Counted from the stretch's first letter, positions 1 through 10,792 are shown. The stretch is DNA of 64,000 nt from Bacillota bacterium (GCA_015059495.1 SVAI01000001.1:310001-374000), one strand, 5' to 3'. A program made the numbers and translations. Notes: generated from the letters alone by a model not told the origin.

Positions 1-303
1 AGTAATTGTTATTTATATTGTCTACCTAGTGACGTGGAAGGTATGCCAATTAGCTTACTTGAAGCGATGAGTTATGGTAAACAAACATTAGTTAGTGATA
101 TAGATGAAAATAAACAAGTAATAGGAAATTACGGTTTAACTTTTAAAAAGAGTGATATATCAGATTTAAAAGATAAACTAGAATATATTTTAAATAATAA
201 AAATAAATATAATCCAAAGGAAATCCAAGATTATATATTAAATAAATATAACTGGGATAAGGTTGTAGAAAAAACATTAGATTTATATGGTGGTGAGAAA
301 TAA
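1..303 (+). CDS. Glycosyltransferase family 4, C-terminal fragment (5' truncated by window edge)
   Basis: Frame stays open to base 1 (SNCYLYCLPSDVEGMPISLLEAMSYGKQTLVSDI); EGMPISLLEAMSYG motif typical of GT4 C-terminal domains. Confidence 0.8.
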   Translation, partial: SNCYLYCLPSDVEGMPISLLEAMSYGKQTLVSDIDENKQVIGNYGLTFKKSDISDLKDKLEYILNNKNKYNPKEIQDYILNKYNWDKVVEKTLDLYGGEK

Positions 304-304
304 T

Positions 305-802
305 ATGAAGAATATGTTCATAATACTAGAAAAAGTACGCAAAAGAATTAAAAGTATTTTTAAAATTATTGGCTGGAAGATAATGTATCAAAAAGATTTT
401 TCCATAGGAACTGGAACAGTGTTTTATCCATTAAATCATATTATTATAGAAAAAAATGGAAAAATAAAAATCGGAAAGAATTGTTTTTTTAATAGAAATT
501 GCTCACTAAATTCGTTAGATGAAATCAATATAGGTAATGATTGTATATTTGGTGAATCTGTAAAAATATATGATCACAATCATTTATTTAAAGAGACAAA
601 TACCTTAATAAGAAAGCAAAAATTTGAAACAAAGAAAGTTACTATAGGAAATAATTGTTGGATTGGAAGTAACGTAATTATACTTCCAGGAGTAAGTATT
701 GGGAACAATGTAGTTGTTGCAGCGGGTAGCATAGTTACAAAGAGTATAGAAGATAATTGCGTATTTAAAAACGATATATCTTCTACTAAGAGGTATTATT
801 GA
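305..802 (+). CDS. Hexapeptide-repeat acyltransferase (capsule locus)
   Basis: IGNNCWIGSNVIILPGVSIGNNVVVAAGSIV left-handed beta-helix repeats; ATG at 305 preceded by ggtggtgag. Confidence 0.85.
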   Translation: MKNMFIILEKVRKRIKSIFKIIGWKIMYQKDFSIGTGTVFYPLNHIIIEKNGKIKIGKNCFFNRNCSLNSLDEINIGNDCIFGESVKIYDHNHLFKETNTLIRKQKFETKKVTIGNNCWIGSNVIILPGVSIGNNVVVAAGSIVTKSIEDNCVFKNDISSTKRYY

Positions 803-804
803 TT

Positions 805-1770
805 ATGAACGAAAAAATATCAATTGTTATCCCAGCATATAATGTTGAAAAATATATAGACAAGTGTTTAGAAAGTGTAGTAGGACAAACATATAAAAAA
901 ATAGAAATAATACTTGTTAATGATGGATCTAAGGATAACACTCCATTGCTATGTGAAAAATGGAAAGAAAAAGATGAACGTATTATTTATATCTCACAAA
1001 CCAACAAAGGCTTATCTGGTGCAAGAAACACAGGTATTGATAAAGCAACTGGTAAATATATTGTATTTATAGACAGTGATGACTGGATTGAATCTAATAT
1101 GATTGAAATTATGTATAATAACCTAGTTAATAATAATGCTAACATTTCTATCTGCAATAGATGGTATTATTATGAAGAAAACGGAAAAAAATCATTAAGA
1201 TTCAGTAAAGATAAAGGAATTATAAAATTTTCTAAAGAAGAAGCGCTAATGAATTTAATAAATATGAATGATTATGATATGTCAGCTTGGTGTAAAATGT
1301 ATGATACTTCTTTCTTTAAAAAAATAAAATTTCCTGAAGGAAAGTTGTGTGAAGATTATTACATTATGTGCAAGATTTTCGACATGGCTGATTCTATTGT
1401 ATATGATTCCACACCACTTTGTTACTATGTTCAAAGAAGCGGAAGTATAAGTAAGAAAAAAGAATTAATGCTAGACTATATAGAAGCTTCTAAAATTCAA
1501 AATGAATATATAGAAAGAAAATATCCTTCGTTAAAAGTATATAGCAATTCTGCATTGTGTTTATCATTTCTAACAGTTTACAATAAAGGAATATTAAATC
1601 ATACAAAAATAGAAAAAAACATAGTGAAAGAATTCAAAAATGAAGTAAAAATGAGAAAAACATTTGTATACAAAAATGATAAAATAGATTATAAAAGAAA
1701 AATGCAAGTATTTCTATTTGTTTACTTTAGGTTATTGTATAATTTAATTGTTAGAAAAATACTAAAATAG
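805..1770 (+). CDS. Glycosyltransferase family 2
   Basis: ISIVIPAYNVEKYIDKCLESVVGQTYKKIEIILVNDGSKDNT ... DSDDW. Confidence 0.92.
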   Translation: MNEKISIVIPAYNVEKYIDKCLESVVGQTYKKIEIILVNDGSKDNTPLLCEKWKEKDERIIYISQTNKGLSGARNTGIDKATGKYIVFIDSDDWIESNMIEIMYNNLVNNNANISICNRWYYYEENGKKSLRFSKDKGIIKFSKEEALMNLINMNDYDMSAWCKMYDTSFFKKIKFPEGKLCEDYYIMCKIFDMADSIVYDSTPLCYYVQRSGSISKKKELMLDYIEASKIQNEYIERKYPSLKVYSNSALCLSFLTVYNKGILNHTKIEKNIVKEFKNEVKMRKTFVYKNDKIDYKRKMQVFLFVYFRLLYNLIVRKILK

Positions 1771-1779
1771 AGGTGTAAT

Positions 1780-2493
1780 ATGAATATAATAAAACGAATA
1801 TATAAAAAATTAATTTATGCTCATAAATCGGATTCGAAATCGTATATAAAGTATTTAAAAAAACACGGTGTTACAATTGGTGATAACGTTACATTTTACG
1901 AACCAAATACAAATTACGTTGATACACAAAAAGGATTTCTTATAACAATTGGAAACAATGTAGAGATAACAAGAGGAGTTACCATTATTACTCATGACTA
2001 TTCCTGGTCTTTATATAAACAAATGACAGGCAAAATTATAGGATCAAGAAAAAAAGTAGTAATAGGAAATAATGTCTTTATTGGAATAAATACTACTATT
2101 ATGCCGGGAGTAACAATTGGAAATAACGTAATAATAGGTGCAAATTCTGTTGTTACAAAAGATATTCCAAATAATTCAGTTGTAGCTGGCAATCCTGCTA
2201 AGTATATAAAGAGCGTTGAAGAACTATATAAAAGCAGAGTAACAGCATACGTAGAGGAGGCAAAGGAAGTTTTAAATGAATATTATAAAAAATACAACGA
2301 AGTTCCTCCAAAGGAAATATTTGATGAGTTTTTTTGGATTTTTGAGAAAAGAAAAAACAATAATATCTCAAAAATATTTAGTGATAAGATGAAGTTGACT
2401 GGCAATTATCAAAAAACTTTAGAAGCGTTTAATTTATCAGAACCACTGTTTGACGGTTATGATGATTTTGTAAAAAAAAGTATAAAAAAATAA
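1780..2493 (+). CDS. Hexapeptide-repeat O-acetyltransferase
   Basis: IGNNVFIGINTTIMPGVTIGNNVIIGANSVVTKDIPNNSVVAGNPAK. Confidence 0.88.
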   Translation: MNIIKRIYKKLIYAHKSDSKSYIKYLKKHGVTIGDNVTFYEPNTNYVDTQKGFLITIGNNVEITRGVTIITHDYSWSLYKQMTGKIIGSRKKVVIGNNVFIGINTTIMPGVTIGNNVIIGANSVVTKDIPNNSVVAGNPAKYIKSVEELYKSRVTAYVEEAKEVLNEYYKKYNEVPPKEIFDEFFWIFEKRKNNNISKIFSDKMKLTGNYQKTLEAFNLSEPLFDGYDDFVKKSIKK

Positions 2494-2516
2494 TTAAGAG
2501 AAAGAAGTGAAAAGGA

Positions 2517-3692
2517 TTGAAAACACGAAGAAAGGAAAACATAACAATATTTCTATACGCACTTTACGTTGTGGTTTATTTAATAACATTAAGAATGTAT
2601 GGGATGGGAGATAGCCACTCAAGAGTAAGATATTATCTACTTGCGTTTAACGTTTTGGTAGGTTTATTGATGATGAAAAGAAATAATAAACTATCCAAGT
2701 TGTTTAAAGAATTATATTCAAAAGAAGTGCTATATATTTTAGGAACTGGATTACTGTTTTTATTAGTTTCAATTTTTAAAGCAAGTCAATATGGTGTTTG
2801 GTTAAACGTTAGAACACTAGTACAAATTTCTCTCTTTGTTCTACCAGCATTATACGCCTTTATATTAATTAATATCTTACCAATGGAAAAAATTTTTAAT
2901 TTGATGAAATATACATTAATTGCATCAATTGTTGTTTATTTGTCAGAACCTCAACATACTATATTATCTTTTTTTGATATAGATAATTGGTTAAATATAA
3001 CATTTACAAATGCATTTATTGAGAGTAGTTTATGTTCAAGTATTTTTGTACACCTTTATTTATTCTTTAGTTATTATGACATAAAACTAAATAGAAATAA
3101 CAAAATGATAAAAATGTGTAGCGCTATTTCATTTGCGTTTAGTATTCTTTGCTTTAAAAGACTATCAGTACTTTTTGTAATACTATTATCGGTATACAAA
3201 TTTTCAATATTTTATTTTAGAAAAGTGAATGTTGATCAAAAGCTACCTAAGTATTCATATATAGTAATTGCAATAATTTTTACTGTACTAACTTATTTTT
3301 ATACAAAATTTATGAATGGACAAATCTTTAAAGAAGTAGATCTATATAAATTTACCACCGGGAGAGATTACATTCTATCATTATGGAGAATGCATAATTT
3401 TAGATCGTACGGCTATGGGACTAGTATGCTAATAATTGGAAGATATTTGGAAATGGATTTAATACAAATTTATTTAGAATTAGGCTTAGTAACTTTATTT
3501 TGTTTTTGCTTTTCATTTTTTAAGCAAACTAAAAACGTATTATATTCTATTATAATTCTTGTTTATGAGTTTTTAAATCTGTTAACTGCATCAAGCTTAC
3601 CTAGTAGTTTAACATGGATAATAATATTTATAACTATAACATGCATTGGTTCTGGAAAAACGAAAGAATTAAAGCTTAAGGGAGAACAATAA
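2517..3692 (+). CDS. Multi-pass membrane protein, likely polysaccharide polymerase (Wzy-like)
   Basis: Many TM segments, position inside capsule locus; TTG start assumed. Confidence 0.6.
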   Translation: MKTRRKENITIFLYALYVVVYLITLRMYGMGDSHSRVRYYLLAFNVLVGLLMMKRNNKLSKLFKELYSKEVLYILGTGLLFLLVSIFKASQYGVWLNVRTLVQISLFVLPALYAFILINILPMEKIFNLMKYTLIASIVVYLSEPQHTILSFFDIDNWLNITFTNAFIESSLCSSIFVHLYLFFSYYDIKLNRNNKMIKMCSAISFAFSILCFKRLSVLFVILLSVYKFSIFYFRKVNVDQKLPKYSYIVIAIIFTVLTYFYTKFMNGQIFKEVDLYKFTTGRDYILSLWRMHNFRSYGYGTSMLIIGRYLEMDLIQIYLELGLVTLFCFCFSFFKQTKNVLYSIIILVYEFLNLLTASSLPSSLTWIIIFITITCIGSGKTKELKLKGEQ

Positions 3693-3694
3693 TA

Positions 3695-4696
3695 ATGAAT
3701 GAAGAAATATTACTGTCAATTGTTATACCAGTATACAATGGAGAAAAATACATTGAAGAATGTCTGGATTCAGTATTAATAAACAGAGATAAATTAAATT
3801 TTGAAATAGTAATAGTCAATGATGGAAGTAAAGACAATTCAGAAAAGATTATTCTTTCATATAAGAAAAAATATGAAAATATTGTATATATAAATAACCA
3901 AAATATGGGAGTTTCTTATTCAAGAAATGAAGGAATAAAAAAATCTAAAGGAAAATACATAACATTTGTTGATTGCGATGATATTTTAGAAAAAAATTGG
4001 GCTTATATTATAAAGAAAGAAATAATAGAAAAAAATTACGAAGTTGTTCTTTTTTCTCAGTACTTTAGAAGAATAGGTAACGAGTGCCCAAAGGAAAAAG
4101 TTTTATCATATATTTTAACAAATAATGATGAGAATATCAGGATTTCTGGCCCCTATTCAAAATTATTTTTAAGAGATTTTCTTATTAAAAATAATATCAA
4201 ATTCAAAACTAATTTAATAAATGGAGAAGATATGCTATTTTGTTACGAAAGCATATTAGCTGCCGATAATTATTACTTAATAAAAGATTCTTTTTATAAT
4301 GTAAGGCACAATATATTATCAGCTACAAGAAATTTTAATAAGAAAATAATAGAATCTGAAATAGAACTTCTAAAAGAATTTAACACTATTTTTTTAGAAA
4401 AAAATAGTGAAATAGAAGCTAAAAATTTGTATGATTTCTGTGTAAAAAATTCCATTAGGACGCTACTATATAGGATTTCATATATTGACCCTTACAAATC
4501 AGCAAAACGCATATATAAGGAAGTAAGGAACATAGATAATTACAATAATTATTTAAAAGAATATAAATTTAAATTTAAGAATATAAAAAACAATCTACTA
4601 ATAGTACTTTTTAAATTACGCCTATATAGATTAGATTATATATTACTTAGAAGAAAACAATCAAAAATTAAAAAAGATTATTTTGAATTATTATAA
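3695..4696 (+). CDS. Glycosyltransferase family 2
   Basis: LSIVIPVYNGEKYIEECLDSVLINRDKLNFEIVIVNDGSKDNS. Confidence 0.92.
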   Translation: MNEEILLSIVIPVYNGEKYIEECLDSVLINRDKLNFEIVIVNDGSKDNSEKIILSYKKKYENIVYINNQNMGVSYSRNEGIKKSKGKYITFVDCDDILEKNWAYIIKKEIIEKNYEVVLFSQYFRRIGNECPKEKVLSYILTNNDENIRISGPYSKLFLRDFLIKNNIKFKTNLINGEDMLFCYESILAADNYYLIKDSFYNVRHNILSATRNFNKKIIESEIELLKEFNTIFLEKNSEIEAKNLYDFCVKNSIRTLLYRISYIDPYKSAKRIYKEVRNIDNYNNYLKEYKFKFKNIKNNLLIVLFKLRLYRLDYILLRRKQSKIKKDYFELL

Positions 4697-4711
4697 GCTT
4701 GGAGGATTAAC

Positions 4712-5635
4712 ATGATCAAGTTGATAAAAAAAATAAATACCAAATTAAAATATATGTTTAACTATTCTGTTGCAAATACCATCTTCAGGAAAAAAATAGA
4801 AATGGGAGATAATTCATTTATAATAATGGATGATAAAAGATTAGTTGATGAAATAGTATATTCTAAAAAGTCATTTTCAAGATTTGGTGATGGAGAATTA
4901 AGTTTGATTTTAAATGACAAATTTAATTTAAGCTTTCAAAAAAATTCCGAAGAATTAAGAAATGCACTAAAAAAAGTATTAAATTCAGATTTAAAAAATT
5001 TAATAATAGGTATAAATATTAGTTTTAATAACTCAGATATGTATAGCAAGAAGACACAAAGGTATTTTAGAACATTTAATTATATGTATAGAGAAAAGTA
5101 TAAATCAATAATTCCACAAAATAAAGAATATGGCAATTCTTCAATTACGAGATTTTACATGGATTACGACCATAACAACACAGAAGCAGCGTTTGAAAGA
5201 TTAAACAATTTAAAAAGAATTTGGAATAATCGAAGTATATTAATAGTTGAAGGAATTCATTCAAAGTTAGGAGTAGGCAACGATTTGTTTAATAATGCAA
5301 CAAAAATCAAAAGACTACTTGTTCCAGAGGCAAATGCTTTTGACAAGATAAAAGAAATCGATTGCAAAATAAAAGAATTAGCTAGAGAGGACGATTTAAT
5401 TCTCCTTGCCGTAGGACCAACAGCAACAATTATTGCTTATGATGTTGCTGAGATGGGACTTCAAGCAGTTGATATCGGACACATTGATATTGAATACGAA
5501 TGGCTAAGAATGAATTCAAAAAAAAGAGTTGCGGTCTTAGGAAAATATGTCAATGAAGCAAAAGGAAAAAAATACATAGAAAATCCAGAGGAAAATGAGG
5601 AATATAAAAAATCTATTATTTATAAGATAGATTAA
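4712..5635 (+). CDS. GT-D fold (DUF1792/SP_1767-like) glycosyltransferase
   Basis: FSRFGDGELSLIL ... LLAVGPTATIIAYDVAEMGLQAVDIGHIDIEYEWLRM motifs. Confidence 0.75.
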   Translation: MIKLIKKINTKLKYMFNYSVANTIFRKKIEMGDNSFIIMDDKRLVDEIVYSKKSFSRFGDGELSLILNDKFNLSFQKNSEELRNALKKVLNSDLKNLIIGINISFNNSDMYSKKTQRYFRTFNYMYREKYKSIIPQNKEYGNSSITRFYMDYDHNNTEAAFERLNNLKRIWNNRSILIVEGIHSKLGVGNDLFNNATKIKRLLVPEANAFDKIKEIDCKIKELAREDDLILLAVGPTATIIAYDVAEMGLQAVDIGHIDIEYEWLRMNSKKRVAVLGKYVNEAKGKKYIENPEENEEYKKSIIYKID

Positions 5636-5663
5636 ACAATAATTACGATAGGACGGGATATAA

Positions 5664-6758
5664 ATGAAAAAAGTATACACTATTACATTTCATAACGCTG
5701 ATAATTACGGTGCTGTAATTCAAGCATATGCTCTTCAAAAAGTTTTAGAAAAAAAATACGAAACTAAAATTTTAGATTACGATAACAAAACAATTTCGGA
5801 AGGATACAAGTTATTTAAAAAAACAAAAGGTGGTATAAAAACGCAATTGGTACAATTTCTAAAAGATATAATTAACTTAAAAAAGAATTACTTAAGAATT
5901 AGAAATTTTAATAATTACCGAAAAAAAATTAATTTTACCAAAAAATATAGTAATTACAATGAAGTTTTGAATAATTACCCTAAAGTAGACGCTTTTGTAG
6001 TAGGGTCGGACCAAGTTTGGAATAAAGATATAACAGGATTTATTGATCCTGTATATACACTAAACTTTGGAAAAAATGACTTTAGAAAAATATCATATGC
6101 AGCAAGCTGTGGTGATGTATCCGTAATAGAAAAAGACACTAATATTCTTAATTATATTTCAAAAATAGATAAAATTTCGGTACGTGAAAAATCATTATCG
6201 GATTACTTAACTAAAAAAATTGATAATGACGTATCGTTAGTTTTAGATCCATCTCTACTTTTAACAAAAAAAGAGTGGTTGTCTAGTGTTGAAAATAAAA
6301 GAATTATTAAAGAAAAATACATTTTTGTATATTGTGGTAATGAACCTGATTATTTTTATAAAATAATCGAGGATATACAAGAAAAAACAGGTTACTTAGT
6401 AATTCATTTTGGAAGAAGAGATAAAAGGATTAAATGCAGAAAAAAATCGGTTTATAGTGTTGGACCAGCAGAATTTATTAGTTTAATTGATAACGCTGAG
6501 TGCGTAGTAACCACAAGTTTCCATGCAGTAGCATTATCCGTTATTTGTAATAAGAAATTATATGCAGTATTAAATAGATATTCAGATAGATTAGAAACAA
6601 CTTTGACAAGTCTTGGATTATCAGACTGCATAATACATAACTATTTGGAATATGAAGAAAAATCTCAAAAAAATATAGATTGGGATAAATCAAATAAATT
6701 ATTAGACAAAAAGAGAGAAGAAAGTATAAATTGGTTATATAGTGCAATTGATAAGTAG
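5664..6758 (+). CDS. Polysaccharide pyruvyl transferase family protein
   Basis: YTITFHNADNYGAVIQAYALQKVLEK ... DAFVVGSDQVWNKDITG ... VVTTSFHAVALS. Confidence 0.88.
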   Translation: MKKVYTITFHNADNYGAVIQAYALQKVLEKKYETKILDYDNKTISEGYKLFKKTKGGIKTQLVQFLKDIINLKKNYLRIRNFNNYRKKINFTKKYSNYNEVLNNYPKVDAFVVGSDQVWNKDITGFIDPVYTLNFGKNDFRKISYAASCGDVSVIEKDTNILNYISKIDKISVREKSLSDYLTKKIDNDVSLVLDPSLLLTKKEWLSSVENKRIIKEKYIFVYCGNEPDYFYKIIEDIQEKTGYLVIHFGRRDKRIKCRKKSVYSVGPAEFISLIDNAECVVTTSFHAVALSVICNKKLYAVLNRYSDRLETTLTSLGLSDCIIHNYLEYEEKSQKNIDWDKSNKLLDKKREESINWLYSAIDK

Positions 6759-6766
6759 GTGACATA

Positions 6767-8179
6767 ATGAATAAAGAAAAGAAACTTTTAAAAAACACGG
6801 TAATTATTGGAATAGGTAAAATATGTACTTCGCTAATAACATTTTTATTACTTCCTTTATATACAGGCGTACTTTCAACAAGTGAATATGGAATAGTAGA
6901 TTTATTAACTACTTTAGTTTCACTACTTATTCCAATAATTACTTTAAAATTAGAAGATGCCTTATTTAGAAGGCTAATAGATTATAGAACAGATGAAGAA
7001 AAAACTAAAAAAATAATATCAACCGCAATCATAACTATAATGTTACAGATTATATCATTCGTGTTTATTTTCTTGATTATTCAATGTTTAATTAATAATG
7101 AATATAAATTCTTTTTATTGTCTAATGTTATTATTTATATTATACTTAGCTTCCTTCAACAAACAGCACGTGGATTAGGAAAAATAACAGAATTTAGTAT
7201 CGGAAGTTTTATTAGCGCAGTTTCTACTATTATATTTAATATACTATTATTAGTAGTTATACCAATGCACGCTTACGGTATGTTACTAGGTACCTTCTTA
7301 GGTCAATTTATTGCATGTATTTATTTTGCTATAAAGATTAATATTATCAAATATATCGACTTAAAGGCTGCAAGTAAATCACTTCTAAAAAATATGTTGA
7401 AGTATTCAATACCACTAATTCCAAACGCACTATCATGGTGGATATTCAGCGCATCAGACAGAGTAATTGTCTCATATATAATGGGAGTGGATTTCAATGG
7501 TATATTAGCAGCATCATTAAAATTTTCGTCTGTAATAATTATCTTATATAACATATTTGATATGAGCTGGATTGAATCTGTTTCATCAAATATAAACGAA
7601 AATGATTTTGAAAAATACTTTAATAAAATGTTTAATATAATATTTAACTTTTTTGCATCAATATGTCTGCTAGCAATAGTAGTGATGCCAATAGTATACC
7701 CAATAATGATAAATGAAAAATTTAGTTTTGGATACGTTTTGGTGCCTATAACCCTAATTTCTTCGATATTTAATGTTGGTCAAGGAATGGTAGCAGTTGT
7801 ATATGCTGCAAAAAATAACACAAAATCATTAGCAAAGACATCTGTAGCAAGTGCAATTGTTAATATTATTATTCATTTGTCTTTAATAAGCTATATTGGG
7901 CTATTCGCCGCAGTAATATCCACTTTAGTTTCGATGCTATCATTATTTATATATAGAATAGTTGACATAAGAAGAAAGTATATTAAAATTAGCATTAATA
8001 CTAAACTTGTTTTGCTGTACATTATAATATTAGCAATTTGCTTATTGTGTTATTACACAAATAATATTTACTTAAATATTATTTCGATGATAATCGGAAT
8101 TTTATATTTCGTATTATCAAATAAAAATACTTTTAAAACAATAACAGGTTTCGTTTTAAAGAAAATTAAAGTTAAATAG
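6767..8179 (+). CDS. Oligosaccharide flippase (Wzx-like)
   Basis: About 12 TM segments, N-terminal GIGKICTSLITFLLLPLYTGVLSTSEYGIVDL typical of flippases. Confidence 0.88.
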   Translation: MNKEKKLLKNTVIIGIGKICTSLITFLLLPLYTGVLSTSEYGIVDLLTTLVSLLIPIITLKLEDALFRRLIDYRTDEEKTKKIISTAIITIMLQIISFVFIFLIIQCLINNEYKFFLLSNVIIYIILSFLQQTARGLGKITEFSIGSFISAVSTIIFNILLLVVIPMHAYGMLLGTFLGQFIACIYFAIKINIIKYIDLKAASKSLLKNMLKYSIPLIPNALSWWIFSASDRVIVSYIMGVDFNGILAASLKFSSVIIILYNIFDMSWIESVSSNINENDFEKYFNKMFNIIFNFFASICLLAIVVMPIVYPIMINEKFSFGYVLVPITLISSIFNVGQGMVAVVYAAKNNTKSLAKTSVASAIVNIIIHLSLISYIGLFAAVISTLVSMLSLFIYRIVDIRRKYIKISINTKLVLLYIIILAICLLCYYTNNIYLNIISMIIGILYFVLSNKNTFKTITGFVLKKIKVK

Positions 8180-8191
8180 GAGAGTGAAAAA

Positions 8192-9943
8192 ATGGAAGGT
8201 AAATATACAAACGAACGTAATGTTCAAATGCTTATAAAAATCTTAAAAGAAAATAAAATAAAAAAAGTTATCGCAAGCCCTGGAACAACCAATATTTCAT
8301 TTGTTGCCAGTATTCAAAATGACAGTTTTTTTGAAATATATTCTTGCGTAGATGAAAGATCTGCTTGCTACATGGCTTGTGGCTTAGCAGTAGAATCTGG
8401 AGAACCAGTTGTATTAACTTGTACGGGTGCAACAGCATCGCGTAATTACTTATCAGGACTAACTGAAGCATATTATAGAAAAATTCCTATTTTAGCGGTG
8501 ACATGTGCTCAACACTTTAGTAGATTAGGAAGTTATTCTCCTCAATGTTTAGATAGAACATCACAATTAAAGGATATTGTAAATTTAAGTGTTCAAGTGC
8601 CATCAGTAAATAGTATTGATGATGAAAGAGGTTGTAATCTTTTACTGAATAAAGCTGTTTTAGAGTTAAAGAGAAATGGCGGAGGTCCAGTTCATATAAA
8701 TATTGAAACTAAAATAGAAGGTAAAAAAGGTATCAATGTAGAAAAACTGCCAGATACAAAAATAATTGAACGAATTCAGTATAATGATAATGTTCCAAAT
8801 ATAATACAAGATAAAGTTGGAATATTTGTGGGTGCCCACTTTAAATGGGATGAGGAGTTAACTAAACAAGTGGACATATTCTGTGAAAAATACAATGGAT
8901 GCGTAATATGTGATCACACAAGTAATTACCACGGCAAATATAGAATTTTAGGAAATATATTATATAACCAAGACAAATATGTATCAAAGTTTGGAAATTT
9001 CAATTTAATTATACATATTGGAAGTGTCACAGGATCATATATGAATGTTCCATCAAACGAAATATGGAGAGTTAATCCAGACGGAGAAGTTAGAGATGCT
9101 TTTTGTAAGATAAAAAAAGTTTTTCAAATGGAAGAAGTTGATTTCTTTAAAAAATATAATAGTTTAAGCAAATCTGTTAATATTTCAAATTACAAAAATT
9201 TATCAAGTGAAATAGAGTCAATAAGAAAAATTTCGATGGAAAAAGACTACCCATTCTCAAATATATATGTGGCTAAAAATATAATTGAGCGTATACCAAA
9301 TAACTCAACAGTCCACTTAGGTATTTTAAATTCATTAAGATCATGGAATTTCTTCGAAACAACAAAATCACTATACGTGTATTCAAATACTGGAGGATTT
9401 GGAATTGATGGACCAATGTCAACCCTTATAGGTGCGTCACTAAGTAATCCTCGCAAAATTTATTATGGAGTTGTAGGCGACTTAGCATTCTTTTATGATA
9501 TGAATTCACTTGGAAACAGAAATGTTAAAAATAATATAAGAATCGTATTAATAAATAATGGATGTGGAACAGAATTCCATAACTATAATCACCCAGCTGC
9601 ACAATTTGGCGATGAAGCTAACTCATTTATTGCTGCAAATGGACATTTCGGAAATAAATCTGAGTTACTTGTTAAAAATTACGTTGAAAACTTAGGATTT
9701 GAATATGTATCTGCAAAAAATAAAGAAGAATTTTTAAAAAATGTTGACTATTTTACAGAAGAAAAATTACACGAAAAGCCGTTAGTTTTTGAAATATTTA
9801 CTGATTCAAATGATGAAAGTGAAGCACTAAGAATTATAAGAAATTTGTGTTTTTCTACAGATGGTTATTTAATAAAAAAAGCAAAATCATTATTAAGCCC
9901 AGATGCAAAAAAAGTAATCAAGAAATTAATAGGAAAGGAATAA
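8192..9943 (+). CDS. Thiamine-pyrophosphate-dependent enzyme, MenD/acetolactate-synthase-like
   Basis: N-terminal Pyr domain (SPGTTNISFVASIQ ... DERSACYMACGLAVESGEPVVLTCTGATASRNYLSGLTEAYY); C-terminal PP domain (GVVGDLAFFYDMNSLGNRNVKNNIRIVLINNGCGTEFH). Confidence 0.8.
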   Translation: MEGKYTNERNVQMLIKILKENKIKKVIASPGTTNISFVASIQNDSFFEIYSCVDERSACYMACGLAVESGEPVVLTCTGATASRNYLSGLTEAYYRKIPILAVTCAQHFSRLGSYSPQCLDRTSQLKDIVNLSVQVPSVNSIDDERGCNLLLNKAVLELKRNGGGPVHINIETKIEGKKGINVEKLPDTKIIERIQYNDNVPNIIQDKVGIFVGAHFKWDEELTKQVDIFCEKYNGCVICDHTSNYHGKYRILGNILYNQDKYVSKFGNFNLIIHIGSVTGSYMNVPSNEIWRVNPDGEVRDAFCKIKKVFQMEEVDFFKKYNSLSKSVNISNYKNLSSEIESIRKISMEKDYPFSNIYVAKNIIERIPNNSTVHLGILNSLRSWNFFETTKSLYVYSNTGGFGIDGPMSTLIGASLSNPRKIYYGVVGDLAFFYDMNSLGNRNVKNNIRIVLINNGCGTEFHNYNHPAAQFGDEANSFIAANGHFGNKSELLVKNYVENLGFEYVSAKNKEEFLKNVDYFTEEKLHEKPLVFEIFTDSNDESEALRIIRNLCFSTDGYLIKKAKSLLSPDAKKVIKKLIGKE

Positions 9944-9946
9944 CCT

Positions 9947-10777
9947 ATGAAAGGATACTTAAAAAGAGCAATTAAATACATATTAAAGGAATATAAGCAA
10001 CCAATAGTAAAGGCAGAAATAGTTCAAAAACAACCAACAGAGCTTTTTGCAGATAAAGTATATTTAGTAACTGGTGGTGGCTCTGGCTTAGGATATTATA
10101 TTGCAAAAAAGCTTATTTCAGAAAATGCTAAAGTAATAATAACAGGTAGAAATCAAGAAAAATTAGAAAAAGCAAAAAAAGAATTAGGAGAAAAATGTGA
10201 CACAATGGTTGCTGATGTTAAAAACACATCAGATTGTGACAGTATATTGAAAAAAATATTTAAAAAATATAATAAATTAGACGGACTAATTAGTAATGCC
10301 GGTATTTCTCTACATGAATGGGATTTTATGAAGGTAACCGAAGAAGGATTTGAAAATCAATTTCAAACAAATCTTAAAGGTGGTTATTTTCTAGTACAAA
10401 GCTACTTTAGATTAATTAAAGAAAATAAACAACAAGAAGGTAATGTTATATTTATGTCATCAGAAGCAGGAACAATGTGTGATGACTTACCATATGGTTT
10501 AACAAAAGCATCTATTGATAGTTTAGTTAAAGCTTTATCATACAGATATTATAAAGAGGGTATTCGTGTTAATGCCGTGGCTCCCGGAGTAACAGCAACT
10601 GAAATGACAAATATTAATAAAGAAGATGATTTATATTATGACAGTAATTCTGGTAGATTCTTTCTACCAGAGGAAGTTGCGGAAGTTGTATGTTTCTTAC
10701 TTAGTGACTATTCAAAATGCATTTCAGGAGAAATAATCCATACAAACGCTGGAAATCACATTAAAAGAAGATATTAA
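9947..10777 (+). CDS. Short-chain dehydrogenase/reductase
   Basis: YLVTGGGSGLGYYIAKKL; SNAGIS; YGLTKASIDSLVKAL; VNAVAPG. Confidence 0.9.
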   Translation: MKGYLKRAIKYILKEYKQPIVKAEIVQKQPTELFADKVYLVTGGGSGLGYYIAKKLISENAKVIITGRNQEKLEKAKKELGEKCDTMVADVKNTSDCDSILKKIFKKYNKLDGLISNAGISLHEWDFMKVTEEGFENQFQTNLKGGYFLVQSYFRLIKENKQQEGNVIFMSSEAGTMCDDLPYGLTKASIDSLVKALSYRYYKEGIRVNAVAPGVTATEMTNINKEDDLYYDSNSGRFFLPEEVAEVVCFLLSDYSKCISGEIIHTNAGNHIKRRY

Positions 10778-10792
10778 AAAGTAGGTGATTAA

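Noticed and set aside
1998-2192. Minus-strand ORF (64 aa)
   Set aside because: Antisense to hexapeptide-repeat codons; composition follows the + strand repeats and no SD was noticed.
6541-6798. Minus-strand ORF (85 aa)
   Set aside because: Overlaps the pyruvyl transferase and flippase starts; no coding support.
8268-8471. Minus-strand ORF (67 aa)
   Set aside because: Fully inside the well-supported ThDP enzyme gene.
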